From Caulobacter sp. Root655 (GTDB taxonomy: Bacteria; Pseudomonadota; Alphaproteobacteria; Caulobacterales; Caulobacteraceae), in contig NZ_LMHC01000024.1 in assembly GCF_001427665.1 (NCBI RefSeq), positions 62,001-126,000 of the forward strand: a DNA stretch of 64,000 bases, written 5' to 3'. Every line of letters starts with the position of its first letter. Positions within the stretch are counted from its first letter, which is position 1. A model generated the notes under the pieces. It was not told the origin of the DNA and ran no database searches. It saw only the letters and a program-made list of their open reading frames with translations. Below are positions 8,371 through 17,665 of this stretch, piece after piece. Made by a program: the position numbers and the translations under genes.

Positions 8371-10473
8371 ATGCGTAAACGGACATTCCTGGGCGCGTCC
8401 CTGGGCCTGGGCGTCGCCGGCCTGGCCGGCGGCTTCGCCGAGGCCGCGCCCAAGAGCTTCGCGGGCCGGGGCGAGATCCTGTGGGACAGCTACGGCGTCC
8501 CGCACGTCTACGGCAAGGACGAGGCGGCGGTGTTCTACGGCTTCGGCTGGGCCCAGGCCCAGAACCACGCCAACATCGTCATCCATCTCTATGGCGAGGC
8601 CCGCGGCCGGGCGGCCGAGTACTGGGGCGAGAGCTTCGCGGACTCCGACCGCTGGCTGCTGGCCAACGACGTGCCGGCCCGCGCCGCGTCGTGGTATCGG
8701 GCCGAGACCGCGCAGTTCCGCGCCAATCTCGACGCCTTCGCCGAGGGGATCAACGCCTACGCCAAGGCCCATCCGGACAAGATCGACCCCACCGTGGCCG
8801 TGGTGCTGCCGGTCAGCGGCGTCGACGTGGTGGCCCACGCCCACCGGCTGATGAACTTCATCTACATCGCGCCGCGCGAGCGGACGATGGGCGGGTCCAA
8901 CCCCGCCGCCAACGCCGGCTCCAACGCCTGGGCGGTGGCGCCGTCCCGGTCGGCCAGCGGCAACACCCTGCTGCTGGCCAATCCGCACCTGCCCTGGCCG
9001 ACCAGCTACTTCACCTATTTCGAGGCCGACCTGAACGGGCCGGGCTTCCAGATGTACGGCGCCACCCAGGTCGGCCTGCCGGTGCTGCGCTTCGCCTTCA
9101 ACCAGCGGATGGGCTTCACCAACACCGTCAACACCCTGCTGGGTTCGACCAATTACGAGCTGAAGCTGGCCGACGGCGGCTATCTGTTCGACGGCAAGGT
9201 CCTGCCGTTCAAGACCCGCGAGGCCCGCTTCAAGATCAAGGCGGCCGACGGGACCCTGCGCACCGAGACCCTGACCATCCGCTCGTCGGTCCACGGCCCG
9301 GTATTCGACCGCCCCGACGGCAAGACCGTGGCCCTGCGGGTCGCCGGCCTCGACCGGCCCGGCGGCCTCTCGCAGTACTGGGACATGGGCAAGTCCCGCA
9401 GCTTCGCCGAGTTCGAAAAGGTGCTGAAGCGGCTGCAGGTGGCCAAGTTCAACATCATCTACGGCGACAAGGAAGGCCACATCCAGTTCCTGGACAACGG
9501 CATCCTGCCCAAGCACGATCAGGGCGACCTGGCGTTCTGGAGCGGCTTCGTGCCGGGCGACACCTCGGCCACCCTGTGGACCGACATCCTGTCCTATGAC
9601 GACCTGCCCAAGGTCACCGATCCGCCGACCGGCTTCGTCCAGAACGCCAACGACCCGCCCTGGGTGGCCACCTATCCGCAGACCATCCGCTACGAGGACT
9701 ACCCGCCCTATCTGGCGCCCAACGGACCGATGTCGTTGCGGGCCCAGCAGTCGGTCCACCTGCTGGCCGACACGCCCAAGCTGTCGTTCGACGACTTCGT
9801 GGCCCACAAGCTGTCGCACCACACCCTGATGGCCGACCGCGTGCTGCCCGACCTGATCGCCGCCGCCCAGGGCGATCCCGACCCCGAGGTCCAGGCCGCC
9901 GTCGCCCTGCTGAAGGCCTGGGACCGGCGGACCGTGGCCGACAGCCGCGCGGCCCTGCTGTTCGAGACCTGGGCCGGCAAGTTCGCGCCCAACAACTTCA
10001 CCAGCCTGGCCAACTACAAGGTCAAGTGGTCGCCCACCGATCCGGTCTCCACCCCTAGCGGCATCGCCGATCCGGCCGCCGCCGTCGGCATGCTGAAGGC
10101 GGCCATCGTCGACACCAAGGCCAAATACGGCGCCATCGACCGCCCGTTCGGCGAGGTGTCGCGCTTCGCCATCGACGAGGTGAACCTCCCCGGCAACGGC
10201 GGGTTCGGCAACACCGGCATCTTCCGCACCATCACCTGGGGCCCGCTGAAGAACGGCCAGCGCACGCCGCAGCACGGCGAGACCTGGGTGTCGCTGGTCG
10301 AGTTCTCCACCCCGATCAAGGCGGTGGGGCTGATGAGCTACGGCAACGCCAGCCAGCCCGGCTCGCCGCACCGCGCCGACCAACTGCGGCACTTGGCCGA
10401 CAACACCCTGCGCACCCTGTGGACCACCCGGGCCGAGGTCGAACAGCACCTCGAAGCCCGCACGCCCCTCTGA
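8371..10473 (+). CDS. Penicillin acylase family (S45) Ntn-hydrolase, periplasmic
   Basis: 700 residues with a Tat- or Sec-like signal (MRKRTFLGASLGLGVAGLAG) and the S45 layout: alpha chain, spacer, then an autocatalytic Gly-Ser junction. The presumed N-terminal nucleophile is Ser184 in NAGSNAWAVAPSRSASG, which would become residue 1 of the beta chain. The family cleaves amide-linked acyl groups; known members include penicillin G acylase, aculeacin acylase, AHL acylases and PvdQ. It starts 30 bp after the TonB receptor and probably belongs to the same operon. Substrate unknown; acyl-homoserine lactones, lipopeptides or acylated siderophores all fit. Confidence 0.9.
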   Translation: MRKRTFLGASLGLGVAGLAGGFAEAAPKSFAGRGEILWDSYGVPHVYGKDEAAVFYGFGWAQAQNHANIVIHLYGEARGRAAEYWGESFADSDRWLLANDVPARAASWYRAETAQFRANLDAFAEGINAYAKAHPDKIDPTVAVVLPVSGVDVVAHAHRLMNFIYIAPRERTMGGSNPAANAGSNAWAVAPSRSASGNTLLLANPHLPWPTSYFTYFEADLNGPGFQMYGATQVGLPVLRFAFNQRMGFTNTVNTLLGSTNYELKLADGGYLFDGKVLPFKTREARFKIKAADGTLRTETLTIRSSVHGPVFDRPDGKTVALRVAGLDRPGGLSQYWDMGKSRSFAEFEKVLKRLQVAKFNIIYGDKEGHIQFLDNGILPKHDQGDLAFWSGFVPGDTSATLWTDILSYDDLPKVTDPPTGFVQNANDPPWVATYPQTIRYEDYPPYLAPNGPMSLRAQQSVHLLADTPKLSFDDFVAHKLSHHTLMADRVLPDLIAAAQGDPDPEVQAAVALLKAWDRRTVADSRAALLFETWAGKFAPNNFTSLANYKVKWSPTDPVSTPSGIADPAAAVGMLKAAIVDTKAKYGAIDRPFGEVSRFAIDEVNLPGNGGFGNTGIFRTITWGPLKNGQRTPQHGETWVSLVEFSTPIKAVGLMSYGNASQPGSPHRADQLRHLADNTLRTLWTTRAEVEQHLEARTPL

Positions 10474-10497
10474 CCCCTGCCCCCGGAGACGATGACG

Positions 10498-10974
10498 ATG
10501 AGAAAGACCCTGATGCTCGCCCTGGCGGCGGCGACCCTGGCGATCACCGCCGGCCAGGCCCTGGCGGCCAATCCGCACGACGGCGCCTGGGCCTCGGTGG
10601 AGGCCAAGTCCTACTGGAGCGACGGCAAGCTGCCCAAGGGCTTCAAGCTGACCCTCAACCTGCTGTTCGGCGACAACAAGCTTGAGTATCACTCGGTCAA
10701 CACCACCCGCCCAGGCACGGAGTTCAAGACCGACTACCTGACCACCCTGGACGGCACGCCGACCGTGTTCGAGAACCAGGAGCGGTTCAATCAGGTCTCG
10801 GTCAAGCAACTGGGGCCCGACGAGTTCCAGATCCTGAAGATGAAGGACGGCGACGTCATCGTCGGCGAGTTCTGGACCTTCCGCCCCGACGGCAAGACCC
10901 TGGTCCGCCGCGGGGTCGGCAAGTCGCCCGAGGGCAAGTCGAAGGCCTATCAGGAGACCTTCGTCCGGCAATAG
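10498..10974 (+). CDS. Small secreted protein of unknown function
   Basis: 158 residues with a clear signal peptide (LMLALAAATLAITAGQALA, cleavage before ANPHDG). The mature part has alternating strand-like segments (FKLTLNLLFGDNKLEYHS, DEFQILKMKDGDVIVGEFW) that suggest a small beta-barrel or lipocalin-like fold; I do not recognise a family. Two in-frame ATGs occur at 10492 and 10498. GGAG at 10485-10488 is 9 bases from the second and only 3 from the first, so 10498 is preferred. It lies 24 bp after the acylase and is the last gene before a strong terminator, so it probably serves the same system. Confidence 0.7.
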   Translation: MRKTLMLALAAATLAITAGQALAANPHDGAWASVEAKSYWSDGKLPKGFKLTLNLLFGDNKLEYHSVNTTRPGTEFKTDYLTTLDGTPTVFENQERFNQVSVKQLGPDEFQILKMKDGDVIVGEFWTFRPDGKTLVRRGVGKSPEGKSKAYQETFVRQ

Positions 10975-10980
10975 GGCCTG

Positions 10981-11007
10981 GGACCGCGCCCGTCTTGGGC
11001 GCGGTCC
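10981..11007 (+). terminator. Intrinsic-type terminator hairpin of the sigma/receptor/acylase operon
   Basis: Perfect 11-bp stem (GGACCGCGCCC / GGGCGCGGTCC) with loop GTCTT, six bases after the stop at 10974. There is no strong T-run, which is common for GC-rich terminators. Confidence 0.7.
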
Positions 11008-11060
11008 GCTCCGCGCGGCGATCACTTCAAGCTCGACGCCGGCTGGGATAGCCTCGGCGG

Positions 11061-12923
11061 ATGACAAGAACGATCCCCGCCGACTTCACCGATCCCGACG
11101 CCCTGGCCCAGGCGGTGATCGACGTCGTTGGCCGCAGGATCGTGCTGGGCCTGCCGCTGGGCCTGGGCAAGGCCAACCACGTGGCCAACGCCCTGTTCGC
11201 CCGCGCCATGGCCGACCCGTCGATCCACCTGCACATCTTCTCGGCCCTGACCCTGGAGCCGCCAAGGCCCAAGTCGGAGATGGAGGCGCGGTTCGTCGGG
11301 CCGGTGCTGGACCGGCTGCTGGGCGGCTACCCCGCCCTCGCCTACGCCGCCGTGCAGCGCGCCGACGCCCTGCCCGCCAACATCCAGGTCGACGAGTTCT
11401 TCTTCCAGGCCGGCACACGGCTGAACGTCGCCAGCGCCCAACGCAGCTACATCAGCGCCAACTACACCCACGCCTCGCGCTACCTGCTCGACCGCGGGGT
11501 CAATGTCGTCGCCCAACTGGTGGCCAAACGCGGCGATCGCTTCAGCCTCAGCGGCAACAGCGACATCACCCTGGACCTGCTGACCGCCCGCCAGGCGGGC
11601 CAGGCCGCGTTCCTGCTGGTCGGCCAGGTCAATGACGAACTGCCCTTCATGCCCGGCGACGGCGACCTGGCAATAGAGGTCTTCAGTCATGTGCTCGACG
11701 GACCCGCCGTGCAGTTCCCGCTGTTCGCCCCGCCCAAGGAGCCGGTCACAGACGCCCACTACGCCATCGGCTTCCATGCCGCCGGCCTGATCCCCGACGG
11801 CGGCACATTGCAGATGGGCATCGGCTCGATCAGCGACGCGGTGGCCCAGGGCTTGATCGTCCGTCATCGCCAGCCGGCGGCCTTCAGGGAAACCCTGGAA
11901 CGCCTGGCTCCGGGTCAACCCGTCCGCCACGCCGAACCGTTCGACACCGGCCTCTACGCCTGCACCGAGATGTTCGTCGATTGCCTGCTCGACCTCTATC
12001 GGGCCGGCGTGCTGAAGCGCCAGGTCGACGGGGCCGTGCTGCACGGTGGCTTCTTCCTGGGTCCCAAGGCCTTCTACACCGCCCTGCGCGACATGCCGGA
12101 CGCCGAGCGCGCCAGGTTCCAGATGAAGGCGATCTCGTTCACCAACGAACTCTATGGCGACGAGGAGGCCAAACGCCTCGCCCGCCGCGGCGGCCGGTTC
12201 ATCAACACCGCGATGATGGCGACGCTGCTGGGCGCGGTGATCTCCGACGGGCTGGAGGACGGCCGCGTGGTCAGCGGCGTTGGCGGCCAGTACAACTTCG
12301 TCGCCCAGGCCTTCGCCCTGGCCGACGCTCGTTCGATCATCACCCTGGACGCGGTGCGCGGCGCCGGCCCCAGCACGACCTCGAACATCCTGTGGTCCTA
12401 TGGCCACGGCACCATTCCGCGCCACCTGCGCGACGTGGTGGTCACCGAGTACGGCGTGGCCGACCTGCGCGGCAAGACCGACCGCGACGTCATCGCCGCC
12501 CTGCTGGCCGTCGCCGACAGCCGCTTCCAGCCGGGGCTCCTGAAGGCCGCCCTCGAGGCCGGCAAGATCGAGGCCGGCTACCAGATCGACGCCGCCCATC
12601 GCGACAACACCCCCGAGCGCCTGGCCGCCGCCCTGCGGCCGGCCAAGGACGCCGGCCTGGCGCCGCTGTTCCCGTTCGGCACGGACTTCGACGCCCTGGA
12701 ACAGTCCATGCTGCCGGCCCTGGCCGCGCTCAAGGCCGCCCAACCCTCGCCCGCCCGCCTGGCCCGCCTGCTGTGGAGCGGGCTGACCGCTTCGTCGAAG
12801 GATGCCGGGCCCGCCCTGGCCCGGCTCGCCCTCGACCATCCCGGCGACCTGAAGGCGCGGCTCTACGCGGCTCTGTTCAAGGGCGCCTGGCGCGCAACCC
12901 ACCGCCCCGGCATCGAACCCTAG
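11061..12923 (+). CDS. Acetyl-CoA hydrolase/transferase family protein
   Basis: 620 residues with the two-domain CoA-transferase family I architecture. The N-terminal half opens with a glycine-rich LGLPLGLGKANHVANAL. The C-terminal acetyl-CoA hydrolase/transferase domain carries FTNELYGDE, probably the catalytic glutamate region, and the conserved GVGGQYNFVAQAFALADAR and VVTEYGVADLRGKTD blocks. It is longer than the roughly 500-residue AarC/Ach1 type because of an extended N-terminal half and C-terminal tail. It would move CoA between acetate or another carboxylate and acyl-CoA, or hydrolyse acyl-CoA. It stands alone after a terminator. The exact CoA donor and acceptor cannot be read from sequence. 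Confidence 0.85.
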   Translation: MTRTIPADFTDPDALAQAVIDVVGRRIVLGLPLGLGKANHVANALFARAMADPSIHLHIFSALTLEPPRPKSEMEARFVGPVLDRLLGGYPALAYAAVQRADALPANIQVDEFFFQAGTRLNVASAQRSYISANYTHASRYLLDRGVNVVAQLVAKRGDRFSLSGNSDITLDLLTARQAGQAAFLLVGQVNDELPFMPGDGDLAIEVFSHVLDGPAVQFPLFAPPKEPVTDAHYAIGFHAAGLIPDGGTLQMGIGSISDAVAQGLIVRHRQPAAFRETLERLAPGQPVRHAEPFDTGLYACTEMFVDCLLDLYRAGVLKRQVDGAVLHGGFFLGPKAFYTALRDMPDAERARFQMKAISFTNELYGDEEAKRLARRGGRFINTAMMATLLGAVISDGLEDGRVVSGVGGQYNFVAQAFALADARSIITLDAVRGAGPSTTSNILWSYGHGTIPRHLRDVVVTEYGVADLRGKTDRDVIAALLAVADSRFQPGLLKAALEAGKIEAGYQIDAAHRDNTPERLAAALRPAKDAGLAPLFPFGTDFDALEQSMLPALAALKAAQPSPARLARLLWSGLTASSKDAGPALARLALDHPGDLKARLYAALFKGAWRATHRPGIEP

Positions 12924-13255
12924 CGCCGGGACGGAGCGATCCACGTCACTTGGCCGGGATCGCAACGGATCGGTCGGCGCGCCATCACCCTCGACGGTGT
13001 CGTCTCTTCCGCATTCCCGGGCTTCGTTCTCGAAACCAAGGATCGCCCTCCGCGCTAGGCGCGTCCCTGCCTCAAGTGGGGCGCGTGACATTTCCATCGT
13101 GAAATGTCGGCGCAACGTCGGGCCCCAAGAACATCCCCACGAGCGCCGTTCGACCGTTCGCGCCACGGCCAAGCATCCAGTTCGCTACCGTGGCGTTTGT
13201 TGTTTGGTCGCGTTCGCCGCCCTTCGCCATGCCCGCCGCTCGCCCGAGGCCCTCG
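12924..13255 (+). promoter_or_regulatory. Intergenic region upstream of the efflux operon
   Basis: 332 bp between the CoA-transferase stop and the preferred adaptor start, with no supported gene. It contains the palindrome at 13087-13108, the only strong symmetric element. The frame of the adaptor gene remains open up to GTG 13190, but that extension lacks a ribosome site and a plausible membrane-protein N-terminus. The region presumably carries the efflux operon promoter. Confidence 0.4.
13087..13108. promoter_or_regulatory. Palindromic operator candidate upstream of efflux operon
   Basis: Perfect 8-bp arms GACATTTC and GAAATGTC separated by 6 bases, about 150 bp before the adaptor gene. 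The length and symmetry suit a dimeric TetR- or MarR-type repressor. A related dyad with the same GACATTT/AAATGTC arms lies at 47090-47109. No regulator gene is adjacent, so the binding protein is unknown. Confidence 0.5.
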
Positions 13256-14533
13256 ATGACCGCACTGCCCCCGCACCAGCCCCGCACCGTCAGCCGCAAG
13301 GCCCAGATCATCGGCGGCGCGATCGCCCTGGCGGTGCTGGCGGGGATCGTCTGGCTGGCCTGGACGCTGATGCACGCCGCGCCGAGCGCCGGCGCCGGCG
13401 GGGGCGGCTTCGGCGGCGGTCCCGGCGGCGGCGGCGGACGGCGCGGTCCCGCCAGCACGGTGGCGGTGGCCACGGCCGGTCAGGCCGACCTGCCGGTGAT
13501 CATCGAGGCCCTGGGCGCGGTGACCCCGGCCGCGACGGTGACGGTCCGCCCGCAGGTGTCGGGCACGATCACCCAGGTGCTGTTCAAGGAAGGCCAGATG
13601 GTCCGCGCCGGCCAGGCGTTGGCGCAGATCGATCCGCGCCAGTTCCAGATGGACCTGATGCAGGCCCAGGGCAACCTGACCCGCGACGAGGCCCAGCTGG
13701 CCAGCGCCCGCGTCACCCTGGCCCGCTTCCAGACCCTGCTGACCCAGGACAGCATCGCCCGCCAGGAGGTCGACACCCAGGCCGCCACCGTCAAGCAGTT
13801 GCAGGGCACGGTGATGGCCGACCGCGCCGCCGTAGGCACGGCCCAGCTGAACCTCGGCTACGCCCGTATCGTCGCGCCGGTCAGCGGCAGGGTCGGCCTG
13901 CGGGTCGTCGATGTCGGCAACTATATCGCCGCGGGCGACGCCAACGGCGTGGCGGTGGTCACCACCGTCTCGCCGATCGATGTGGAGTTCACCGTCCCGC
14001 AGGACGACGTGCCCCGCATCGGGGCCCGCGTCGCCACCGGCGCCGTCCTGCCGGTCACCGCGCTGGACCGGACGCGGACCGTGACCCTGGACAAGGGGAC
14101 CTTCTCGACCCTCGACAACGTCGTCGACACCGGCACCGGCACGGTCAAGGCCAAGGCCCGGTTCGCCAACACCGGCGGGGCGCTGTTCCCCAGCCAGTTC
14201 GTCAATGTCCGGCTGGAGCTGGACAACATCAAGGGCGCGGTCGTCGTGCCCGCCACCGCCCTGCGCCAGAGCGCCGACGGGGCGTTCGTCTGGGTGCTGA
14301 ACGCCGACCAGACGGTCAGCAAGCGCAAGGTCACGGCCGGCCCCTCGACCACCACCCAGGTCTCCATCGCCACCGGCCTGAAGGTCGGCGAGAAGGTGAT
14401 CACCGAAGGCGGCGACCGTCTGACGGAAGGCGGCAAGGTCCAGCTTCCAGGCCAGGCGGCCCAACGCCCGGGCCAAGGCAAGGGCAAGGGCAAGGGCGGC
14501 GAGCGTCGCCGCCGCCAGCAGCAAGCCCAGTAG
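13256..14533 (+). CDS. RND efflux periplasmic adaptor (MdtA-like membrane fusion protein)
   Basis: 425 residues from ATG 13256, chosen because a GAGG lies about 8 bases upstream and the N-terminal anchor (IIGGAIALAVLAGIVWLAWTL) then sits normally. Earlier in-frame starts at 13190 and 13229 lack ribosome sites. After the membrane anchor comes a glycine-rich linker, then the barrel-sandwich (VTVRPQVSGTITQVLFKEGQMV), the alpha hairpin (about 110-175), the second lipoyl half (NLGYARIVAPVSGRVGLR), the beta barrel and the membrane-proximal domain. The tail is Lys/Gly/Arg rich. It bridges the two permeases to the NodT-type channel encoded in the same operon; the next gene begins 15 bp later. Confidence 0.92.
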   Translation: MTALPPHQPRTVSRKAQIIGGAIALAVLAGIVWLAWTLMHAAPSAGAGGGGFGGGPGGGGGRRGPASTVAVATAGQADLPVIIEALGAVTPAATVTVRPQVSGTITQVLFKEGQMVRAGQALAQIDPRQFQMDLMQAQGNLTRDEAQLASARVTLARFQTLLTQDSIARQEVDTQAATVKQLQGTVMADRAAVGTAQLNLGYARIVAPVSGRVGLRVVDVGNYIAAGDANGVAVVTTVSPIDVEFTVPQDDVPRIGARVATGAVLPVTALDRTRTVTLDKGTFSTLDNVVDTGTGTVKAKARFANTGGALFPSQFVNVRLELDNIKGAVVVPATALRQSADGAFVWVLNADQTVSKRKVTAGPSTTTQVSIATGLKVGEKVITEGGDRLTEGGKVQLPGQAAQRPGQGKGKGKGGERRRRQQQAQ

Positions 14534-14548
14534 CCGGGCCCGCATCCG

Positions 14549-17500
14549 ATGAACCCCTCGCGTCCCTTCATCCAGCGGCCGGTCGCCACGGCCCTGTTCA
14601 TGGCGGCCATCGTCCTGGCCGGCCTGGTCGGCTTCCGGCTGCTGCCGCTGTCGGCCCTGCCCCAGGTCGACTATCCCACCATCCAGATCCAGACCCTCTA
14701 TCCGGGGGCCAGCCCCGAGGTGATGAGCCAGACGGTCACCGCCCCGCTGGAGCGCCAGTTGGGCGAGATGTCCGGCCTGGCGCGGATGAGCTCGGTCAGC
14801 ACGGCCGGCGCCTCGATCATCACCCTGCAGTTCAACCTCGGCGAGACGCTGGACGTCGCCGAGCAGGAGGTGCAGGCGGCGATCAACGCCTCCAACAGCC
14901 TGCTGCCCGCCGACCTGCCCGCCCCGCCGGTCTACGCCAAGGTCAATCCGGCCGACGCCCCGGTCCTGACCCTGGCGGTGACGTCTGACACCCTGCCGCT
15001 GACCGAGGTGCAGAACCTGGTCAACACCCGCCTGGCCCAGAAGATCAGCCAGGTCTCCGGCGTCGGCCTGGTCACCCTGAGCGGCGGCCAGCGCCCGGCC
15101 ATCCGCATCCAGGCCGACACCCAGGCCATGGCCTCGTACGGCGTCACCCTGGCCAACCTGCAGAGCGCCATCAGCAACGCCAACGCCAACAGCGCCAAGG
15201 GCAGTTTCGACGGCCCGACCCGCAGCTACACCATCAACGCCAACGACCAGTTGCTGACCGTCGAGGACTATTCCAGCCTGATCGTCGCCTACAAGAACCA
15301 GGCCCCGATCCGCCTGCGCGACATCGCCCAGGTGGTGCAGAGCGCCGAGAACACCCGCCTGGGCGCCTGGGCCAGCCAGACCCCGGCGATCGTCGTCAAC
15401 GTCCAGCGCCAGCCCGGCGCCAACGTCATCAAGACCGTCGACGCCATCAAGGCCAAGCTGCCGGAGCTGGAAGAGGCCCTGCCCGCCACGCTCAAGGTCG
15501 AGGTGCTGGCCGACCGCACCACCGGCATCCGATCGTCCGTCCACCACGTGGAGATCGAGCTGCTGCTGGCCGTGGTGATGGTGGTGGTGGTGATCTTCTT
15601 CTTCCTCCACAGCCTGCGCGCCACCCTGATCGCCGGCCTGGCCGTGCCGATCTCGCTGATCGGCTCGTGCGGGGTGATGTACCTGCTGGGCTACAGTCTC
15701 AACAACCTGAGCCTGATGGCCCTGACCATCGCCACGGGGTTCGTGGTCGACGACGCCATCGTCATGATCGAGAACATCTCGCGCCACCTGGAGCGCGGTG
15801 AGAAACCGATGGCCGCCGCCCTGAACGGGGCCCGCGAAATCGGCTTCACGATCATCTCGCTGACCGTCTCGCTGATCGCCGTGCTGATCCCGCTGCTGTT
15901 CATGGGCGACGTGGTCGGGCGGCTGTTTCGCGAGTTCGCGGTCACCCTGGCCATCACCATCCTGATCTCGGCCGTGGTGTCGCTGACCCTGACGCCGATG
16001 CTGTCGGCCCGCTGGCTGAAGCCGCAGAGCGAAGAGAAGCCGGGCCGCGTCGCCCGCAAGTCGCAGGAGGTCTTCGAGCGGGTCGAGCGCCAGTACGAAC
16101 GCGGGCTGGCCTGGGTGCTGAAGCGCCAGAAGGCCACCCTGGTCGTCGCGGTCCTGACCTTCGCCCTGACCGCCGCCCTCTACCTGATCATCCCCAAGGG
16201 CCTGTTCCCCACCCAGGACACCGGCCAACTTCAAGCACGTACGGAAGTCGAGCAGTCGGTGTCCTACGACCGTATGGCCGGGCTGCAGCAACAGGCGGCC
16301 AAGGCGATCCTGGCCGACCCGGCGGTGGAGAACCTCAGCTCGTTCATCGGCGTCGACGGCGCCAACAACGCCATGCTCCACACCGGCCAGATGCTGATCA
16401 ACCTCAAGCCCGACCGCAAGGGCTCGCAGGAGAAGATCATGCAGCGGCTGCGCGACCGCGTCGCCGCCGTGCCGGGCGTCACCCTCTACCTGCAGCCCAC
16501 CCAGGACCTGACCATCGACGCCGAGACCGGCCCCACCCTCTACCGACTGTCGCTGGAGGGGGCCGACACCGCCACGGTGCGCGAATGGGCCGGCAAGCTG
16601 GCTGAACGGCTGAAGACCGTGAAGTCGGTGCGCAACGTCTATAGCGACGCCGGCGCCGTGGGCGCGGCGGCCTATGTCGACATCGACCGCGACACCGCCG
16701 CGCGTCTTTCGATCACCGCGGCCGACATCGACGACGCCCTGTACAGCGCCTTCGGACAGCGCATCGTCTCGACCATCTTCACCGAGACCAACCAGTACCG
16801 GGTGATCCTCGAGGCCAAGCCCGGCCTGCTGACCGCGCCGCAGTCGCTGGGCCTGCTGAACCTCAAGACCGGCGGCGGCAGTCCCACCCCGCTGTCGGCG
16901 ATCTCGACCATCCGCGAGCAGACCGCGCCGCTGCAGGTGACCCACGTCGCCCAGTTCCCGGCCACCACCCTCGGCTTCGACACCGCGCCCGGCGTCTCGC
17001 TGGGCAAGGCGGTCGACGACATCCGCGCGGCGATGAAGGACATCGGCATGCCGGTGGCCGTCACCCACACCTTCCTGGGCGCGGCGGGGGCCTACGAGAA
17101 CTCGCTGTCCAACCAGCTGTGGCTGATCCTGGCCGCCGTGGTCTGCGTCTACATCGTGCTGGGCGTGCTCTACGAGAGCTACATCCACCCGCTGACCATC
17201 CTGTCGACCCTGCCGTCGGCCGGGGTCGGGGCGCTGCTGGCCCTGTGGATCACCGGCAACGACCTGGGCGTCATCGGGATCATCGGCATCATCCTGCTGA
17301 TCGGCATCGTCAAGAAGAACGCGATCATGATGATCGACTTCGCCATCGACGCCCAGCGCAACCAGGGCAAGAGCCCCCAGGACGCCATCTTCCAGGCCGC
17401 CATCCTGCGCTTCCGGCCGATCCTGATGACCACCCTGGCGGCCCTGTTCGCCGCCGTGCCGCTGATGCTCAGCTTCGGCGACGGCGGCGAGCTGCGCCGC

Positions 17501-17665
17501 CCTCTGGGCATCGCCATCTTCGGCGGCCTGCTGGTCAGCCAGTTGCTGACCATGTTCACCACCCCGGTGATCTACCTGGCCTTCGACCGCCTGAGCCCGG
17601 CCGACCGCGGTCTGCGCCATGAAGAGCGTATCGACCCCGAGCCGATCCCAGGGACACCGTCGTGA
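14549..17665 (+). CDS. RND efflux permease, MdtB-like
   Basis: 1,038 residues, full length for the HAE-1 family. The N-terminus PSRPFIQRPVATALFMAAI is typical of MdtB. The TM4 proton-relay aspartates are in ATGFVVDDAIVMIENISRHL. Twelve membrane helices are arranged in two halves, with periplasmic docking domains between, ending with the TM10-12 block (GIIGIILLIGIVKKNAIMMI). MdtB and MdtC of enterobacteria form a B2C heterotrimer, and the same pairing is expected here because a second, different permease follows directly with a 4-bp overlap (GTGA). Confidence 0.93.
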   Translation: MNPSRPFIQRPVATALFMAAIVLAGLVGFRLLPLSALPQVDYPTIQIQTLYPGASPEVMSQTVTAPLERQLGEMSGLARMSSVSTAGASIITLQFNLGETLDVAEQEVQAAINASNSLLPADLPAPPVYAKVNPADAPVLTLAVTSDTLPLTEVQNLVNTRLAQKISQVSGVGLVTLSGGQRPAIRIQADTQAMASYGVTLANLQSAISNANANSAKGSFDGPTRSYTINANDQLLTVEDYSSLIVAYKNQAPIRLRDIAQVVQSAENTRLGAWASQTPAIVVNVQRQPGANVIKTVDAIKAKLPELEEALPATLKVEVLADRTTGIRSSVHHVEIELLLAVVMVVVVIFFFLHSLRATLIAGLAVPISLIGSCGVMYLLGYSLNNLSLMALTIATGFVVDDAIVMIENISRHLERGEKPMAAALNGAREIGFTIISLTVSLIAVLIPLLFMGDVVGRLFREFAVTLAITILISAVVSLTLTPMLSARWLKPQSEEKPGRVARKSQEVFERVERQYERGLAWVLKRQKATLVVAVLTFALTAALYLIIPKGLFPTQDTGQLQARTEVEQSVSYDRMAGLQQQAAKAILADPAVENLSSFIGVDGANNAMLHTGQMLINLKPDRKGSQEKIMQRLRDRVAAVPGVTLYLQPTQDLTIDAETGPTLYRLSLEGADTATVREWAGKLAERLKTVKSVRNVYSDAGAVGAAAYVDIDRDTAARLSITAADIDDALYSAFGQRIVSTIFTETNQYRVILEAKPGLLTAPQSLGLLNLKTGGGSPTPLSAISTIREQTAPLQVTHVAQFPATTLGFDTAPGVSLGKAVDDIRAAMKDIGMPVAVTHTFLGAAGAYENSLSNQLWLILAAVVCVYIVLGVLYESYIHPLTILSTLPSAGVGALLALWITGNDLGVIGIIGIILLIGIVKKNAIMMIDFAIDAQRNQGKSPQDAIFQAAILRFRPILMTTLAALFAAVPLMLSFGDGGELRRPLGIAIFGGLLVSQLLTMFTTPVIYLAFDRLSPADRGLRHEERIDPEPIPGTPS

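Noticed and set aside
5788..11067. A 1,759-codon open frame on the minus strand
   Set aside because: It is exactly antisense to the receptor, acylase and hypothetical genes. The product is Gly/Gln/Arg/Asp-rich without domain patterns, as expected from GC-rich third-position bias.
13190..13255. N-terminal extension of the efflux adaptor
   Set aside because: No ribosome site at GTG 13190 or ATG 13229, and the extra residues are Arg/Pro-rich rather than a normal membrane-anchored start.
13055..17620. A 1,521-codon open frame on the minus strand
   Set aside because: Antisense to the efflux adaptor and MdtB-like genes, which have clear family motifs; the composition is shadow-like.
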